In this document: positions 38,336 through 51,090 of the stretch, piece after piece
Layout: the number at the start of each line of letters is the position of its first letter
Position numbering within the stretch: position 1 is the first letter of the stretch
Assembly (NCBI GenBank): GCA_047967505.1
Contig: CM106538.1
Source: Dipteris shenzhenensis
Taxonomy: Eukaryota > Polypodiophyta > Polypodiopsida > Gleicheniales
Length of the DNA stretch: 64,000 bases
Direction: 5' to 3' (one strand)
Program-made: the position numbers and the translations under genes
Notes under the pieces: model-generated
Databases searched by the model: none
What the model was told of the DNA's origin: nothing
The model's input: the letters and a program-made list of their open reading frames with translations, nothing else

Positions 38336-41280
38336 ATTGCTTCAAGTGTTTGTTTCTACTAAGAATAAGGTAATGTAGGTCTTTCTATATCCACCCGTTT
38401 GGGTAGAAATCTCCACAAGGCAATTTTCATTTAGTTGGCCTTCAGGAATACACTAACATGACCATGAAGTTGGCTTCTTCTAGCTAACACCATGGTATTA
38501 CATGAGGTGGGTGATGAGTAGTCCACAGTCTTGGAAATTTCCAGGCTGCAATGATTAAATATTAGAAATCATTGTGGTTGTGGTCGAATGTGTCAAATGT
38601 GAGGGTGGGGAGCTGAGAATGCTTCCATAGATGCACCAAAATGACATTTGGGGAGGAGGGGGAGAAGGAATCAATTTGTGAAAGCTGCAAATTCAAGTCT
38701 CTCTTTGGAGAGGATTAATGATATTATCCTATAGCTTTGAACAACTTCTCCCCTTTGGTAATGATGGTGCAATGATAGGGAAGTTGCTTACAACCTTGGA
38801 CTCATGGAAGGCTCTTGAACCAACATAGCAATGGGAAATACGTAGAACCTTCAACTCATGGAAGGCTCTTGAACTAGCATAGCAATGCGAAATGCATGCC
38901 CTAGGAAGCTTTGTCAAGCAATCCCCCACAATATCCACAAATGTTTGAATCGAACACTCCACCGTGCCTTCTCTTTCCATCACTTTCCCACTCTCTTCGC
39001 CAATGCACACACCATCCACATACTCCTTCGAGCAATGACACTTCCCATGATGTAGTCTTTTCCATCACCTTGATGCCCCCCATATCCTTGCCCAACCCCT
39101 TGAAAGCTCTTAGAGTCTATGTACATGTGCCCATTTGAGCGTGCTTGGTCTACAAACTAGTTAAGTACTCCTTTAATGGAGAAAATTCGTTCATGCACAT
39201 TTATCTCCCTCAGTCAGTGACCATGAGGTTCATTGTAAGATGCTTTGTTGTACAGGTCTAGCATTCCCTCTGCTTCCCCTCTGTAGTGTCTACATTGGTG
39301 AGGTGTAAAGTCTTGATCAGACATTGCTAATGAGCTCGAGTCGCTGCACTGTGGTGCCCCATTGAGCACCCTACAAAAAGGAGGTGCAAAAGCCAGCACT
39401 TGAGGGTGCATAAATGCACGTCCTCATTAATCATGTGGCTTGATCTATAGCACCCTCAAATTGTGCACCCATGGTCCCATGTGCATAGGTGCTCATCATC
39501 TTCAATGGCCTTTCTTCCTCCCTTCTACAACCTGCTAGCTTGCCCACCACCCTTGATGACCAATCGAGGAAGGGTACCTCTTTTGCTACCCTCGTCAAAA
39601 GTGTCTGACCATAACATTCATCTTTGATTACCGTGTCTATAGCTATCATCATCTCCCTCATTTGGTTGTAGCACTGAGCCAATGGGTCCTTTGCACTTAG
39701 TGTAGTGTAAGCTTCCACTAAGACAAGACGGCACAACCAGTAGAGTGGCTTCTACCATCGTCCAGTTGCTTTCTAGGGGGTCCTTTCTTTTATGCTCTTC
39801 ACTTCTTCCCAATCCCATTTCCACAAACTCCACATGTATCTCACACCATAAAAGTTCTCTATGTCTACCATTCCTAGTAGAGTCTCTAAGGCAAAAAATT
39901 GGTGGTCTCTACAACCTCATCAAGAGCTTCATTATAGTGTTCAATTCCCCTTTTGTGGCTTTCTAAAGACCCCACTTGTCCTCTCCCTCCACTCCATAAC
40001 CCATTCTTATAGAAATTGTGATGATTTTGTCTCTTGGTCATGGCTTTGGTTGTCCTCTTATATGGGAGCAATCATCTAATTGTCTTGAATATCGCTCCCA
40101 CAGGTCGGCACGTTAGAGCTATCCCATCAACCGGCACCATAAATGTATCCCATTGATCAAACCCATTGACCCGGTGCCATAGTCGTATCTCGTTGCCCTA
40201 ACTTCTAACCATGGTTTAACCCATCGCCTTGATTAAATGCATGTCAGAGTTAATTATTCTGCTGACCTGATAGCCTTGACCCATGGCCATAGTGTTTATC
40301 CTCGGTGACCATTGCTATAATGTTATCTTGTCGATCAATGTCTTCAGTCATCCCCATGCTTGTCACCATATTTGCATCCCACCGATCCATATATTCCACT
40401 GACTAGCATGGTAAGCTCATCTCCATGCCCGTCACCATACCCCATTATCCCTTTGGCTGCTGCTATCTTTCTATCCCCATGCCTATCGCTATAATTATTC
40501 CACCGATCGGCACAATAGTCATTATCCCGCTGACCCCATTATCCCTCTGACTGTTGTCTTAAACACATCCCTATGTTCGTGGGGATACCACTTGTGTCTT
40601 ATCTCACCGAGCATGCGACACAATCTATTCCTCTGACTAGCACATTACACCTATCCCATCGCCTGCTGCTCTACTGGTATGCCGCCGCCTGGTGTGATAA
40701 CCTATCCCTACGACCGTTGCCATAGAGCTATCCCTCTGACCATGGGGATACCTCTGGGGTAGTCCAGAATATAAAATTCCAAAACTACAATTCAGCTTGA
40801 GTGTGCCTAGTTAGAGGTCTCATACACACACTTGAGGTCCAGGAGAATTTTATCCAAGGATCCTGCACTGGAAGATAGTGCTTCGAGCTATGCTCAGCCG
40901 ACCTTTCACCCTAGCTAGGGATTCAAAAGCTCGATCCCTAGCTCCCACTCAGTAATAGGACCCCGACAGGAAGATCTATCTAGCTCCAATGAGACAGAGA
41001 GCTTGGATGAGGTAATGCAATAGCCCTCGGGTCCAAGGGCTTGTGAAGCCCCATTCACTAGTGTGGCCTCTTCCAACTCTCCTGCACCTTTGGTAGCATC
41101 TAGGCTAAGAGGTATGTTCTCCAACATGTTCTGACGTTTAGGTCAAATAGAGTCGGCAGACATGGAGAACCCCTTCACTGGCATGTCTACAGGCGGGGAA
41201 GGTCAGTAACATCTAGCTCCTGAAATGAAGACCGGGATGGAAACCACCTTTGTGGAGCTAAGACCTCCTTCTTCGCAAGG
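38336..41280. other. Unresolved stretch, no recognisable gene
   Basis: Several minus-strand open frames (38729-39019, 39431-39736) have no family I can name. A 54-bp direct repeat near 38795 and 38850 (ACTCATGGAAGGCTCTTGAA) makes a short internal peptide repeat. The 40.09-40.75 kb part is a degenerate tandem array. Confidence 0.5.
40090..40750. repeat. Degenerate tandem array of ATCCC...GACC...CCAT words
   Basis: Words such as TATCCC, CCCATTGACC, CCGATC and TGCCAT/CACCAT recur every 20-45 bp across about 650 bp with heavy divergence (for example near 40130, 40170, 40350, 40420, 40520 and 40700). No fixed unit could be fitted by eye. Confidence 0.5.
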
Positions 41281-41462
41281 CACCCTTAATGGGAATGTAT
41301 GGATGATGAAGATCCATGGATGAGGGAATTCCGAGGGCAAGACCCTAGCCGAGAGGGGAGGTCAAGAACTTCCAAGGAGGGGCACCTTATGAACCCCCAA
41401 TAGCCCATGGGCCACCAACTTTCATCAACTATGGGGCTCCACAGGCTCCACTCTTTCGCCCA

Positions 41463-43030
41463 TTGCATGGAACCACCATGGCCATGCCCCATGACCCACC
41501 CCCTCCGAGAGTACATCCATTTCCATCCATACCTATTGCACCAATGAATGCAGGCCTTGGCACATTAGTTCCAATGCCGATACCAACAACTACATGGATA
41601 CCACCACTAGGGCCAAGCTTAAGGCCACCCATCTATCTCGTAAGGCCCACAGCGGCACCGGCTCCACCAGCTACCCAAATAGTGTTAACTGATGAGGTAA
41701 TGCGCATCTTGGTGAATGCCCTAGGAAGGGGGGCCACACCACCTCCACCCACCCTAGTGTTCCCCGCAGGGATTGCAAATTCCTCGAGGAGCCAACCCAT
41801 AGCCATCTCCAAGTTAATGACCAAATTCCTTGGAGAAAGAGACCCGGTCTCCTACGTGGAGCGATTTGAGCAAATTTGCAAAGCATTTGGAGCTCCTAGG
41901 GACCTAGAAATGGCCAATGCATTTGGTCTCAACTTGGATGGCAAAGCAAGCCAATGGTATAGGGCTCTCACCCCAGAAAAGAAAGTCAACTGGGAGACGT
42001 TGAGAAAGGCCTTCATTGTGGGGTTCACTCCCAGTGGACATAAATGGAGCCCAATTAACTAGTAGTATGAGGTAAAGCAAAACAACAAGGAATCCCTTGG
42101 TGATTACATAGCCAGAATCAAGCACCTCAATGCCCGCTGTAAACCGTACGAGTGAATGAGCGACGAACCACTGTTGCCCCACTTTCTCATCGGATTGGTA
42201 GACTCGAAGCTACATGACCACCTAATGGATGAATGCTACCTCCTTTGATCTACGCAGCAAGATAGTTATTCGCATAAGTGACAATATGATAGACAAGGCT
42301 AATGCGGATAAAACCTCGAATCCCTCTGAAATAGCTCCATTCGTTAGGTCTTCTAGTGTGGAAACGATCAAGAAGGAGACCAACAAGCCCAAGGGCTTGG
42401 ATATGAGTGACTTGGCCTCCAATCTGCTAAATCAGCTAGGCAATAGTGGAGGTCAGGAACCTCCAAGGAGGCACCAAGAACCCCCACTTATTTCCACGAA
42501 GAGACGACGTTTGGTGTGGGGTATGCAATGGAAACCATCCCTCCAATGAGTGTTTGCGCCTGAGGGCAAGGCCGACACTCTAAGGCCGGCACTTTACTAC
42601 GCACACTACCATAGGTGGGGGCACCCAAAGTACCCTGATCCAATGCTATACCTGCTAGGGCCCCCACAGGGCAAGTGTGCCCCTAAAAAAGAACTGCAAA
42701 CCCTCGAGTGTTGTGCTTCAAGTGTTAGGGGCCACATTTCTTGAAGGACTATCCCTATGGGGATCTTACCCCTACCGCTCTTGCCCCACACCCTTGTGTG
42801 TGGGGTGTGGAATCGAGCATCTGTTCAAGGATTGTCCCTTGAGAAGACCAACAACCCCAGTCACCCATCCTAAGAGCAATAGCCTTAACTTGCTTAGCAT
42901 CGAACAAGGCCAGGTGGCCGCAGTACCCTTAAAAGTCATCACAAGGATGCAAGCCAAGGCAATGAGGAAACTGGCAATGAAAGATAAAGGGACCTACCAC
43001 AAGGCCTTGAGATCCCTCAACATCCACTGA
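41463..43030 (+). pseudogene. Gypsy gag with zinc knuckles
   Basis: A Pro-rich start, then the gag helical domain: KFLGERDPVSYVERFEQIC, FGLNLDGKASQWYRALTPEK and SLGDYIARIKHLNARC. Two adjacent TAG codons near 42060 sit where NWQYEVKQ would be expected. Downstream, CGVCNGNHPSNEC (about 42515) and CVGCGIEHLFKDC (about 42800) are knuckles in different frames. Confidence 0.8.
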
Positions 43031-43438
43031 CCCAGTCTAAGAAGGCCATAAGGGTAGGTGATGGGTTTGACCAGGTGCTCATCCAGGATGATTCCGATGA
43101 GGAGACAGCCACCCTCGCCACCTTCTCTACCTTCAAACGTGCTTCCACCTAGGGCAACCCTGAGGTACCTCTGAGCTCAGAGGTAAACAAGCCAATACAG
43201 ACCCAAGGCCTAGCATCCCTGCCCTCCTATAAGGAAACCTATCTTGACCCGGTCCTAGAGAGGCAATATGTAATAGAGGCTTAGAACTTGGTACGGGACT
43301 ACGTAGAAAAGTTTGAGCATAGACTCAAGGTGAGCAGAGGGTCAGATACTATCCATCTAGCCCAGCTAACGAGTCACCGAGGGGAAAAAGCGCTCAAGGT
43401 GCCAGAAAAGGTGGAAGAAGAGGAACATTTCAGCTTGG

Positions 43439-43559
43439 ATCGGTCAGAAGCTCTGGATCTGATGCACAAAATGTTTCGAGAAGACCTTGTGAACACTCTC
43501 CTTCCATGGATCGGTCAGAAGCTCTGGATCTGATGCACAAAATGTTTTGAGAAGAAGGA
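43439..43559. repeat. 64-bp tandem duplication inside the gypsy coding region
   Basis: GGATCGGTCAGAAGCTCTGG followed by ATCTGATGCACAAAATGTTT occurs at 43439 and again at 43503. The unit is not a multiple of three, so it shifts the frame. Confidence 0.9.
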
Positions 43560-43853
43560 GACCTTTATGGTTTTGAGGACTTGTTATCCATGGAAGGAGA
43601 GTCTTCACAAGAACGCTGTGACAGTGCCAGGTTGGCAGCCTCCCTATTGACAGAGGTAAAAATGCCAATCACCTCCCTGGTAAGAGGGAATCCCATCCTT
43701 TGGCGTGACCTTTCCAACTCGATGAATAGACCGTTCCTACCCCTAGGCCCTGTCAACCCTAAGGCCAACCAATTGTTGCCGGAGGGGTAGAACCTACCCA
43801 AGGTTCCCATCAATAAGCTAGGTCAATACTTCGAGGGTGATGACACGAATGCC

Positions 43854-44123
43854 GTGATCCCCATAATCTATCAACACCAAAAGTTTGATGCCATCCTAGA
43901 TGGGGGGGCAGGAGTGAGTGTTTGTACCATGGAATGCTGGGTAAAGTGGGGAAAACGTGCACTCGAGCAAACCCATCTGGGAGTGAGGTTGGCTGATGGC
44001 GGCGGAATCGCAAAACCCTTGGGATTTTTTACTGGCATCAACATTAAAGTGTTCGGATTCACATACCCCATTAGGTTCATAGTTCATGGACCACCCGATA
44101 GCCAAGATATGAGGCTATCCTAA
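43854..44123 (+). pseudogene. Gypsy aspartic protease
   Basis: The motif FDAILDGGAGVSVCTMEC carries the D-G-G-A active-site loop, followed by VRLADGGGIAKPLGFFTGI and the flap-like KVFGFTYPIRFIV. A stop follows at 44121; the continuation LLRMFGLVYDWHTN is in another frame. Confidence 0.75.
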
Positions 44124-44973
44124 GTAGACCCTTCTTACGAATGTTTGGGCTCGTATACGACTGGCATACTAATAACATCTATTTGCGGCACGAGGAGAAA
44201 ATCATGCGAGTGGACTTGCACACCTACAAGGCCCACCCATTGTCAGGACAACTTTCCACCGCGGAATCCAACACAATTACCCGGACTACATCCCTCAAGC
44301 TATTCCAACACTATGAAAAGGGAGAGGATGAAAAGGATTTTGATGAATTCTGGTATGCACCTCTTTCCGAGCCAGAATTCTCTCAGAACTGGGTGCACAT
44401 CTTAGCCAAAATTGATGTCCTAGAGAGAATAGGGTTCCAGATCACTACCCTCAAGCTCGAGGGTCCTGACCCCAGTGGTTTCCCTTAGAATGTTTAACAT
44501 GCTCAACAAACCCCGAGAGGTAAGCAGAGGAATAGTAAGGGTCAAATCAGATCTCCACTGGCTGTCATACGTAGGTGTCATGACCGCTCACCATGAGTTC
44601 TCTTCCAATTAGGGAGCCAGGGTGAGTAAGATAGCCTCCCCTGTTGGCTCTATAAGTGCAATGAAGAGCCCCCTTTAGGTCCAAAACTCCCTTTATCCAA
44701 AAGCTCGGCTAAGGTCAAAACGACCACTTCTCTTATAGAAATAGAAGATGAGGTTGAAGAAGAGGAAGACCTACGATAGGTACCAGCCCACTGCAAGGCC
44801 TACACGATCAAGGATCACAAGATCTTATACCAATAGGCCAAGAGATCTCAAGAAGATGGGTGCTCCCAAGGATACGACGGGCCAGTCCCAAGGAGCTAAA
44901 CCTAGCTCTGAAAGGATAGGACCCCCAACCTGTATTCGTCGCCGACAATCTCACCCCCAATGAGAAGAACACT

Positions 44974-46410
44974 TTGATAGCTCTCCTACAAGAATACAAG
45001 GATTGCATGGCGTGGAAATACACTGATATGAAAGGGGTGCCTACTGAAGTAGTGCAGCACACGATCCCCATGCTAGACGAGGCTGGTATGTCAATGCCCC
45101 TACCCTATGACTCCCAAGTACGCACTCATAGTGAGGGAGGAAATCTAGAAACTCATAGATGCGGGAGTCATCTATGAGATTGAGCATATGGACTGGGTGT
45201 CACCCATCGTGATAGTCTTGAAGAAAAATGGAAAAATTAGGGTATGCATGGATTTGAAAAGGTTAACGCTGCCACTAGATGTGACCACTACCCCTTGCCA
45301 TTCATAGAACATGTCCTAGAAAGGGTAGCCGGAAAGGAAGCCTATAGCTTCCTAGATGGAATTTCTGGTTACAACCAAGTGTCTATTGCCCCGCAGGATC
45401 AACATAAAACATCCTTCACAAATGAGTGGGGTGTGTATGTGGCTAGAGTCATGATATTCGAGTTGACCAATGCACTTGCCACCTTCCAACGGATGATGAT
45501 CACAATATTCAAAGGGTACCTGAGAGACTTTGTGGAAGTCTTGTTGGATGACATATGCGTGAACTTGATGTGGGATGATCACCTGAAATACCTCAGACTC
45601 ATCGTCCTCGAGAAGTGCTGCCTATATTGCATATCCCTGAACCCTCTTAAATGCCAATTCTGTGTCAAACATGGTGTAATTATCGGCCACATAGTGTTCC
45701 AGAATGGAATCTCTATGGACCACAACAAAATCAAACTCATATTGGAATTACCACCCCCCACCAACACCAAGGGAGTCCATCGATTTACTGGCCACACAGG
45801 CTACTATAGAAGGTTCATCTTGTTCTATGTGAACATCCTTTGAATGGACCGAGGAATGCCAAAAATCCTTTGAAACCCTCAAACTAGCCCTAGCCACTGC
45901 TCCAGTGTTGAGAGCACCCGAATGGAATCTAATATTCCACATCCATATCGATTGGTCCAACTTTGCTATCGGGTGTGTGCTAGCCCAACCCGGGGAGCAT
46001 AACCTAGTCTACCCGATGTACTCTATGAGCTGCTAACTAAATGAGGCCAAGGTTAACTACACAACAACCGAGAGGGAAGGTTTGGCCATGGTCTATGTAG
46101 TCAAGAAGTTCAGGCACTACTTGTTAGCTCTAACAAGTTCGTCTTCGTCGTGGACCACCAAGCATTGTTATACTAGGTCAACAAGCCATGCATGACTAGA
46201 CACATCACTAGGTGGATGCTAATCCTCTTGGAGTTCGGCTTCACAGTCGCTATATGTAAGGGAAAAACCTATGTCCTACCCGACCACTTGTCGAGAATCC
46301 CCAACGATGAAGCCCCAATGGGAGTCGAAGATGACCTCCCTAATGCTTCCCTCTTTTGCCTCAACATCATACCTGAATGGGCTGCCGAGATGGTCACTAC
46401 CTAGCCAATG
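44974..46410 (+). pseudogene. Gypsy reverse transcriptase and RNase H
   Basis: RT: DCMAWKYTDMKGVP, MDWVSPIVIVLKKNGKIRVC (stop-free in one frame near 45200), then a 199-codon frame with FLDGISGYNQVSIAPQDQHK and the catalytic loop altered to LLDDI (Y-x-DD expected, DD kept). RNase H follows: FEWTEECQKSFETLKLALAT, HIDWSNFAIGCVLAQPG and TTTEREGLAMVYVVKKFRHY. Frameshifts near 45240 and 45835. Confidence 0.82.
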
Positions 46411-46584
46411 GCCTGCCCCTTGGCCAAGCTCTTATGAAAGATAGAGCCCGCAAACTCATTAAGGACGCAGCACCATATCAGCTAATTTCAAGCCAACTAT
46501 ACCACATGGGCAAGGAAGGCATTCGATGAAGATGTATGTGGAATCACAAATACATCGATGTGCTCAAGGAAGCCCACTTAAGAA

Positions 46585-47560
46585 TTGCAGGAGGTCATTT
46601 TGCCACTGATGTTACAGCATGTAAGGTGCTCCAAGTTGAACTTTGGTGGCCGACTCTCTTCGGAGACAACCAAATTCATCAAGCAGTGTGACCCCTGCCA
46701 GTGTATCCAAATCCCACACAAGGTGGACATGATGCCCTTGATCGGAATCTTAACCAATCAACCCTTTGAGAAATGGGGCATCAATTTTATTGGACCCGTA
46801 AGTCCAACAGCTAAAGGAACTAGGGCCAGATACATCATCTTGGCCACAGATTACTTCACCAAGTGTGTAGAAGGGAGAGCCACTGTGAAGGCAAATGCGA
46901 GATCCACCGCCAAATTCTTATATGAACAAGTTATCACACGGTTCAGATGTCCCTTAGAGTTAGTCAGCGACTGGGGAACTCATTTCCTCAATGAAACAAG
47001 TTACGATAGCAATCCTAACTAGTGAATTTATGATCATACATAGGAAGTCAACACCATACTACCCTAGGGCAAATGGCTTTGGCTGAGAGCTCTGATAAAA
47101 CTTGTTGTAAGATCATAACTTATACAGTAGAGGCCAATTGTACCGACTGGGAGCATAAGATCATAGCAACATTATGGGCCTATAGAACATCCTACAAGGT
47201 GGCCACGCACTGTACCCCCTTCAGCCTAGCCTTTGGGGTGGAGGCGGTGATGCCAATGGAGTATGTAGTGCCTAGCCTCTATCTTACCATCAAGGAAAGA
47301 CACAAAGAATGCATTGGCAAAATGGCTAGTTGACCTTGAAAGGTTAGAAGAGACAAGGTTGCATGCAACCTACTCTCTCTGGGTGGAGAAGGCCCAATGC
47401 AAAAAGTGGTTCGACTGCAACCTCAAGAACAAAGGCTTGGCAGAGGGAGATTTAGCACTCCTCTACAGTGTCTGCAATACCAAGCGCAAGCTCAAGTACC
47501 AAGGTATGGATCCCTACCATGTGGTTGAGATCACTCTGCAAGGGGTGTGCTAAATAGCCA
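46585..47560 (+). pseudogene. Gypsy integrase
   Basis: The zinc part ends FIKQCDPCQ. The core has WGINFIGPVSPTAKGTRARY (first Asp replaced: INFIGP for MDxIGP), IILATDYFTKCVEG, and RCPLELVSDWGTHFLNE with the second catalytic Asp. After stops the core ends CTDWEHKIIATLWAYRTSYK and FSLAFGVEAVMPMEYVVPS. The tail AEGDLALLYSVCNTKRKLKY has no chromodomain. Confidence 0.82.
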
Positions 47561-47799
47561 CCCTTGATGGAATAGACATGGATGGCTACCTTAATGGGAG
47601 CAAATTAAAAAGATACTATGGACCACTCACACTGTCTACCCTTCAAGCCATCCATAGAGAAAAAGAACTCAAGGCCAAGGTAGCGAAGATGAAACGCCAT
47701 GCCGTCAAAGAAGCTAGAGCATGTAACACTAAGCTAGCGTACGCAAATGACACTACTTAAGGCAATGATTTAATAGCATGACAGTAGAATCAGCTAGGT

Positions 47800-48300
47800 T
47801 GCTTGTTCAACTGTAGGGCCCACGCATGTGCATTAGAGCACTCGTAGATCCAAGAGCAAGCCACAACTTCATCTCCCGCGAGGTATGGGAAAAGCTATAG
47901 GTACCCCTAAACCTCACCATCGCTTTAATAAGGGCTATCAATGGGCAACGCATAAGCACCTTGGGTTTTGTGAATTTAAGTCTAACGGTTGTTTGCTAGG
48001 CAGTAGAAATACGCTTTTATGTTCTCCGCATAGAAGCAACTGATGAACAGATTATATTGGGAAGGACCTAGTGCTATGTAATGAATTGTCAAATTGACTG
48101 GCATGCCCGAACTGCTTCTCTCACAAATGGTGGTAGAACTACGGTAGTCCCGCTGCGTGAACCAAGTCCTACTCCTTTAGTTTCACCCTCGCTGGCCCAT
48201 GACAAAAAAGTTCTACGGGAGGGCGAAACCGGAAGCCCCATCCAGCTCCAACCCCTCGAAAAGAGTCCAACCCTGAAGGGAGTAGAAGCTCGACCGTAGT
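47800..48300 (+). pseudogene. Separate gypsy protease relic
   Basis: RALVDPRASHNFISREVWEK (near 47835) is a retropepsin loop with D-P-x-A in place of D-x-G-A, then LRIEATDEQIILGRT and MNCQIDWHARTASLTNGG. It is a second, different protease after the integrase, so it belongs to another element. From 48.3 to 49.13 kb several short frames carry repeated CAAGAACC words and no recognisable domain. Confidence 0.65.
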
Positions 48301-49438
48301 GGCAACCAAGTGCCATCGCCCATTTTGCCACCATTGCCATCCTCCAATCAGGAAAGCCATGAACGGCAAGTACAAGAGGCTATTCTCTGTGGTCAACACT
48401 ACTTCAACTGGAACCAACGACCAAATGAAGTCAAAGTAGCCCAAGAGTCCCTAATCTCTCCAGAGATGTCTCTTTCGAAAGCATCCGTGCTAAGAAGAAG
48501 GACACGCTGCCATCTCACGCTTCAAACTCCAAGCTCCAATCCACCTCCTCAACTGCAACATCCCCCCAAATGTTGGGTCCCCACGAAACTCTTGGAAGAC
48601 CGAGGCAAGCAGGTCGCCTAGGTGCCAAAGTTTAAGTTACAAACCGTGAAGGTTTAGAAGGTAGCAAAACAAGAACCTATGTCGAGACCCGAGATGCAGA
48701 ACCACAAGAACCTACCGATGAACTGAATGCAACAAACTAGCCCCAGAATCTTGAATGCACTCTTTTACCATGAATCATCCAACTCAATGCAAAAGTCACC
48801 AAAGGCAGTGAAGGAGCAACACAAGAACCGACCCCTACAATGCGGGGGGTTACACAAGAACCTCCCTCCAAATCCAAAGGCAAATCCTCGAGGGTAATTG
48901 CGATTGTACCATCTCTGATGGTTCCCTCCTACTCACGAGAGCAAAAGTCTACATTGAGGGCGATCACACAAGAACCCGCTTTCCTCGTGACAAAGGACCA
49001 TTCCACGATAACTTGTCATAATGCCAATGTACCTCTGGCATTCAAGATAAGACACAAGATGGACACATGCTCTACATGGCCTTTAACATGCTATGTGGTA
49101 GCACGACAGCCATCTACACCACATTCCTCATGATTTTCAAGTCCAGATCTAGGTGAGTCAGTACGGTAGGCATATCACCCGATGCACCCGTAGCCCACAA
49201 GTCACTACCATACACACACACACACATCCATGGTCAGCACTAGGTGATTAGGATCAGTATGTCCCTTTGACATTTTTTTGCCATCTTGCACGCTGGCTGC
49301 ACAATCCTTCCCACATTGCACCGGTGCACCCCACCCGTTTCTATCTCCCTCCCACCTTCCCACTCCTTCACACTTTTCCCCTCTTCCCTTTTCCCTCCTC
49401 TTCTTAGATAGTAACCTACCCTCGAGCCTAGCACAATG

Positions 49439-50172
49439 TGTTAGATATCAATGCTCCATTCTCGTGTAACTACTCGGGAACCAGTTAACTCTACTTGTAA
49501 GCCCCCCATATGAGGAGAAGGAATTTGAGTAGCTCGGTTATTCGATAGGTCCTGGTTTGAACACCAGATGGGGGCCATGTGTGGCCTGATGGTTGGATGA
49601 CTTCAGATAGAGTTGGCACACTGCCAACTAGGCTACATGCAAGTGCAGGAAGGCATCCCTTGACTGACCGCACTGAGGGTAAACGGAGCATTTCCTGGGG
49701 CAGCCCACTCTCGGGTTGCAGGGCCCGTTTGGGGTCCCAGATGATCCCGGATGGGAACAAAGACCGTAGGTTAGTTGCTCTGAGCCAAACAAAGACCGTA
49801 GGTTAGTTGCTCTGTTTTGCGCACCGGTTCTATCGTGTGGTCGATGGCCTATTTCAGTCGACCGTTTTGCGTGGACTAGGTTGGTCACCAAATTGGGTCT
49901 AACCGTGGTGGCTATATAAGAGCAAGCCCGTGAAGCCCATTTCATCACTGGCTACAGCAACCCTGATTCCTTAGCATCCAGCCTCCATCTTCTACTTTTT
50001 CTGGCATGCCATCGAAGCTTCTTTCATAGGAGCGCATGGCTGGGAGGTAGAGCTATCTATTGTATCAGTTCTACAGTAATCAAAATTTTGATTCTCCATA
50101 CTATCTGTTTTTCTTTCTTGCATACGAGATCCTGTTATCTGTTGAGCATAGACGTTGTATTATTTTCTTACA
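49439..50172 (+). repeat. Candidate 5-prime LTR of copia element (734 bp)
   Basis: A TATA box (CTATATAAGAG, about 49911-49921) lies where LTR transcription should start. A 30-bp direct repeat (CAAAGACCGTAGGTTAGTTG near 49759 and 49789) sits in U3. The 5-prime limit rests only on the TGTTAGATAT word shared with the 3-prime end. Confidence 0.65.
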
Positions 50173-50184
50173 TGGTATCAGAGC
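50173..50184 (+). other. Copia primer-binding site
   Basis: TGGTATCAGAGC directly after the LTR end CTTACA; initiator Met-tRNA type. Confidence 0.9.
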
Positions 50185-50269
50185 TTGGACTCTAGCAAGA
50201 AGATTTGGTAGTGTGTTTCTATTTGCGAGTAGATTGTGAGAGATGGCCAAGATTGCGAGTCCCACCGTT

Positions 50270-51090
50270 CGGCGAATGCGGAAAGTTGGATGGCTTTAAC
50301 TATCCACTCTAGAAGTTCAAGCTGAAGACCATGGACGTGAGGCCAATTGCGAGACCGGATCCAGCCAATGCAGGACAACAGATAGTACCAACTGCGGATG
50401 AGATTCTCGCATGGACAAGAAGAAATGCAGATGCGCTGTATTCTATTGTGTGCAGTGTAAGTGATTCCGTCATAGCATTAATTCAACACGTCACCACAGC
50501 GGAGGAGGCATGGACGGTCTTGAAAAATCAGTACGAGACCACGAATCAGATGCAGATTTAGAATTTGGAGACTCAACTCGCAAATGAAAAACTGTCTGAG
50601 TCTGAAGCGGCAGAGAAGTTCATCACCAAGGTGAAGAATCTGCGCGATCAGATGACTGCGATTGGCATCACCATCACCAATGAGAATCTAGAATGAAGGT
50701 GCATACGGATTCTCCCACCAAAGTACGATGGTTTTGTTACGGCGCTAAATACGCAAAACAAAAATCCGCCTCTCAACTTTGAGGATTTCAACGCAATGCT
50801 TCTGGAGGAGGAGATGCGTCAAAAGATGAGGACTGGAGAAGATTCGGCTTTCTATGCCGGATCAAAGAAAGGTAAGGGTAAGGACTTTGGTAACCCATCT
50901 TCTTCTGATGATAAAAAGAGAAAGAAGAAGATCAAGTGCTTCTATTGCAACAAGGCAGGGCACAAGCAGAATGAGTGCCGAAAGAAGATTGCATATGAGA
51001 AGAACGGAGTAAAGAAAGAGTCTAGCAATAGTGCGCAGGCAGTACCAGTAGAGCTGTTCATCACAATTGAGGAGATTTACATGGAGGTAG
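50270..51090 (+). pseudogene. Copia gag with zinc knuckle
   Basis: Starts around KLDGFNYPL, a TAG where Trp is expected, then KFKLKTMDVRPI. It continues DALYSIVCSVSDSVIALIQH and MTAIGITITNENLE to the knuckle CFYCNKAGHKQNEC (C-x2-C-x4-H-x4-C, about 50937). In-frame stops at 50310, 50559 and 50694 all fit C-to-T decay of Trp, Gln and Arg codons. Confidence 0.85.

Larger units (their letters stand above)
41280..47760 (+). mobile_element. Second Ty3/gypsy element, gag to integrase, no LTRs identified
   Basis: Gag, protease, RT, RNase H and integrase occur in order on the plus strand, each broken by stops or frameshifts. The overall order matches non-chromodomain gypsy elements; the integrase tail lacks a chromodomain. 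No direct repeat that could be its LTR pair was found, so the ends are undefined. More divergent from the 30.8-kb element than copies of one family would be. Confidence 0.8.

Noticed and set aside
38729-39095. Leucine-rich-repeat-like peptide on the minus strand (FHELKVLRISHC)
   Set aside because: The apparent repeat comes from a 54-bp DNA duplication and there is no surrounding LRR or kinase/NBS sequence.
41280-49440. LTR pair for the 41-47.8-kb gypsy element
   Set aside because: Looked for long direct repeats on both flanks and saw none; boundaries left undefined.
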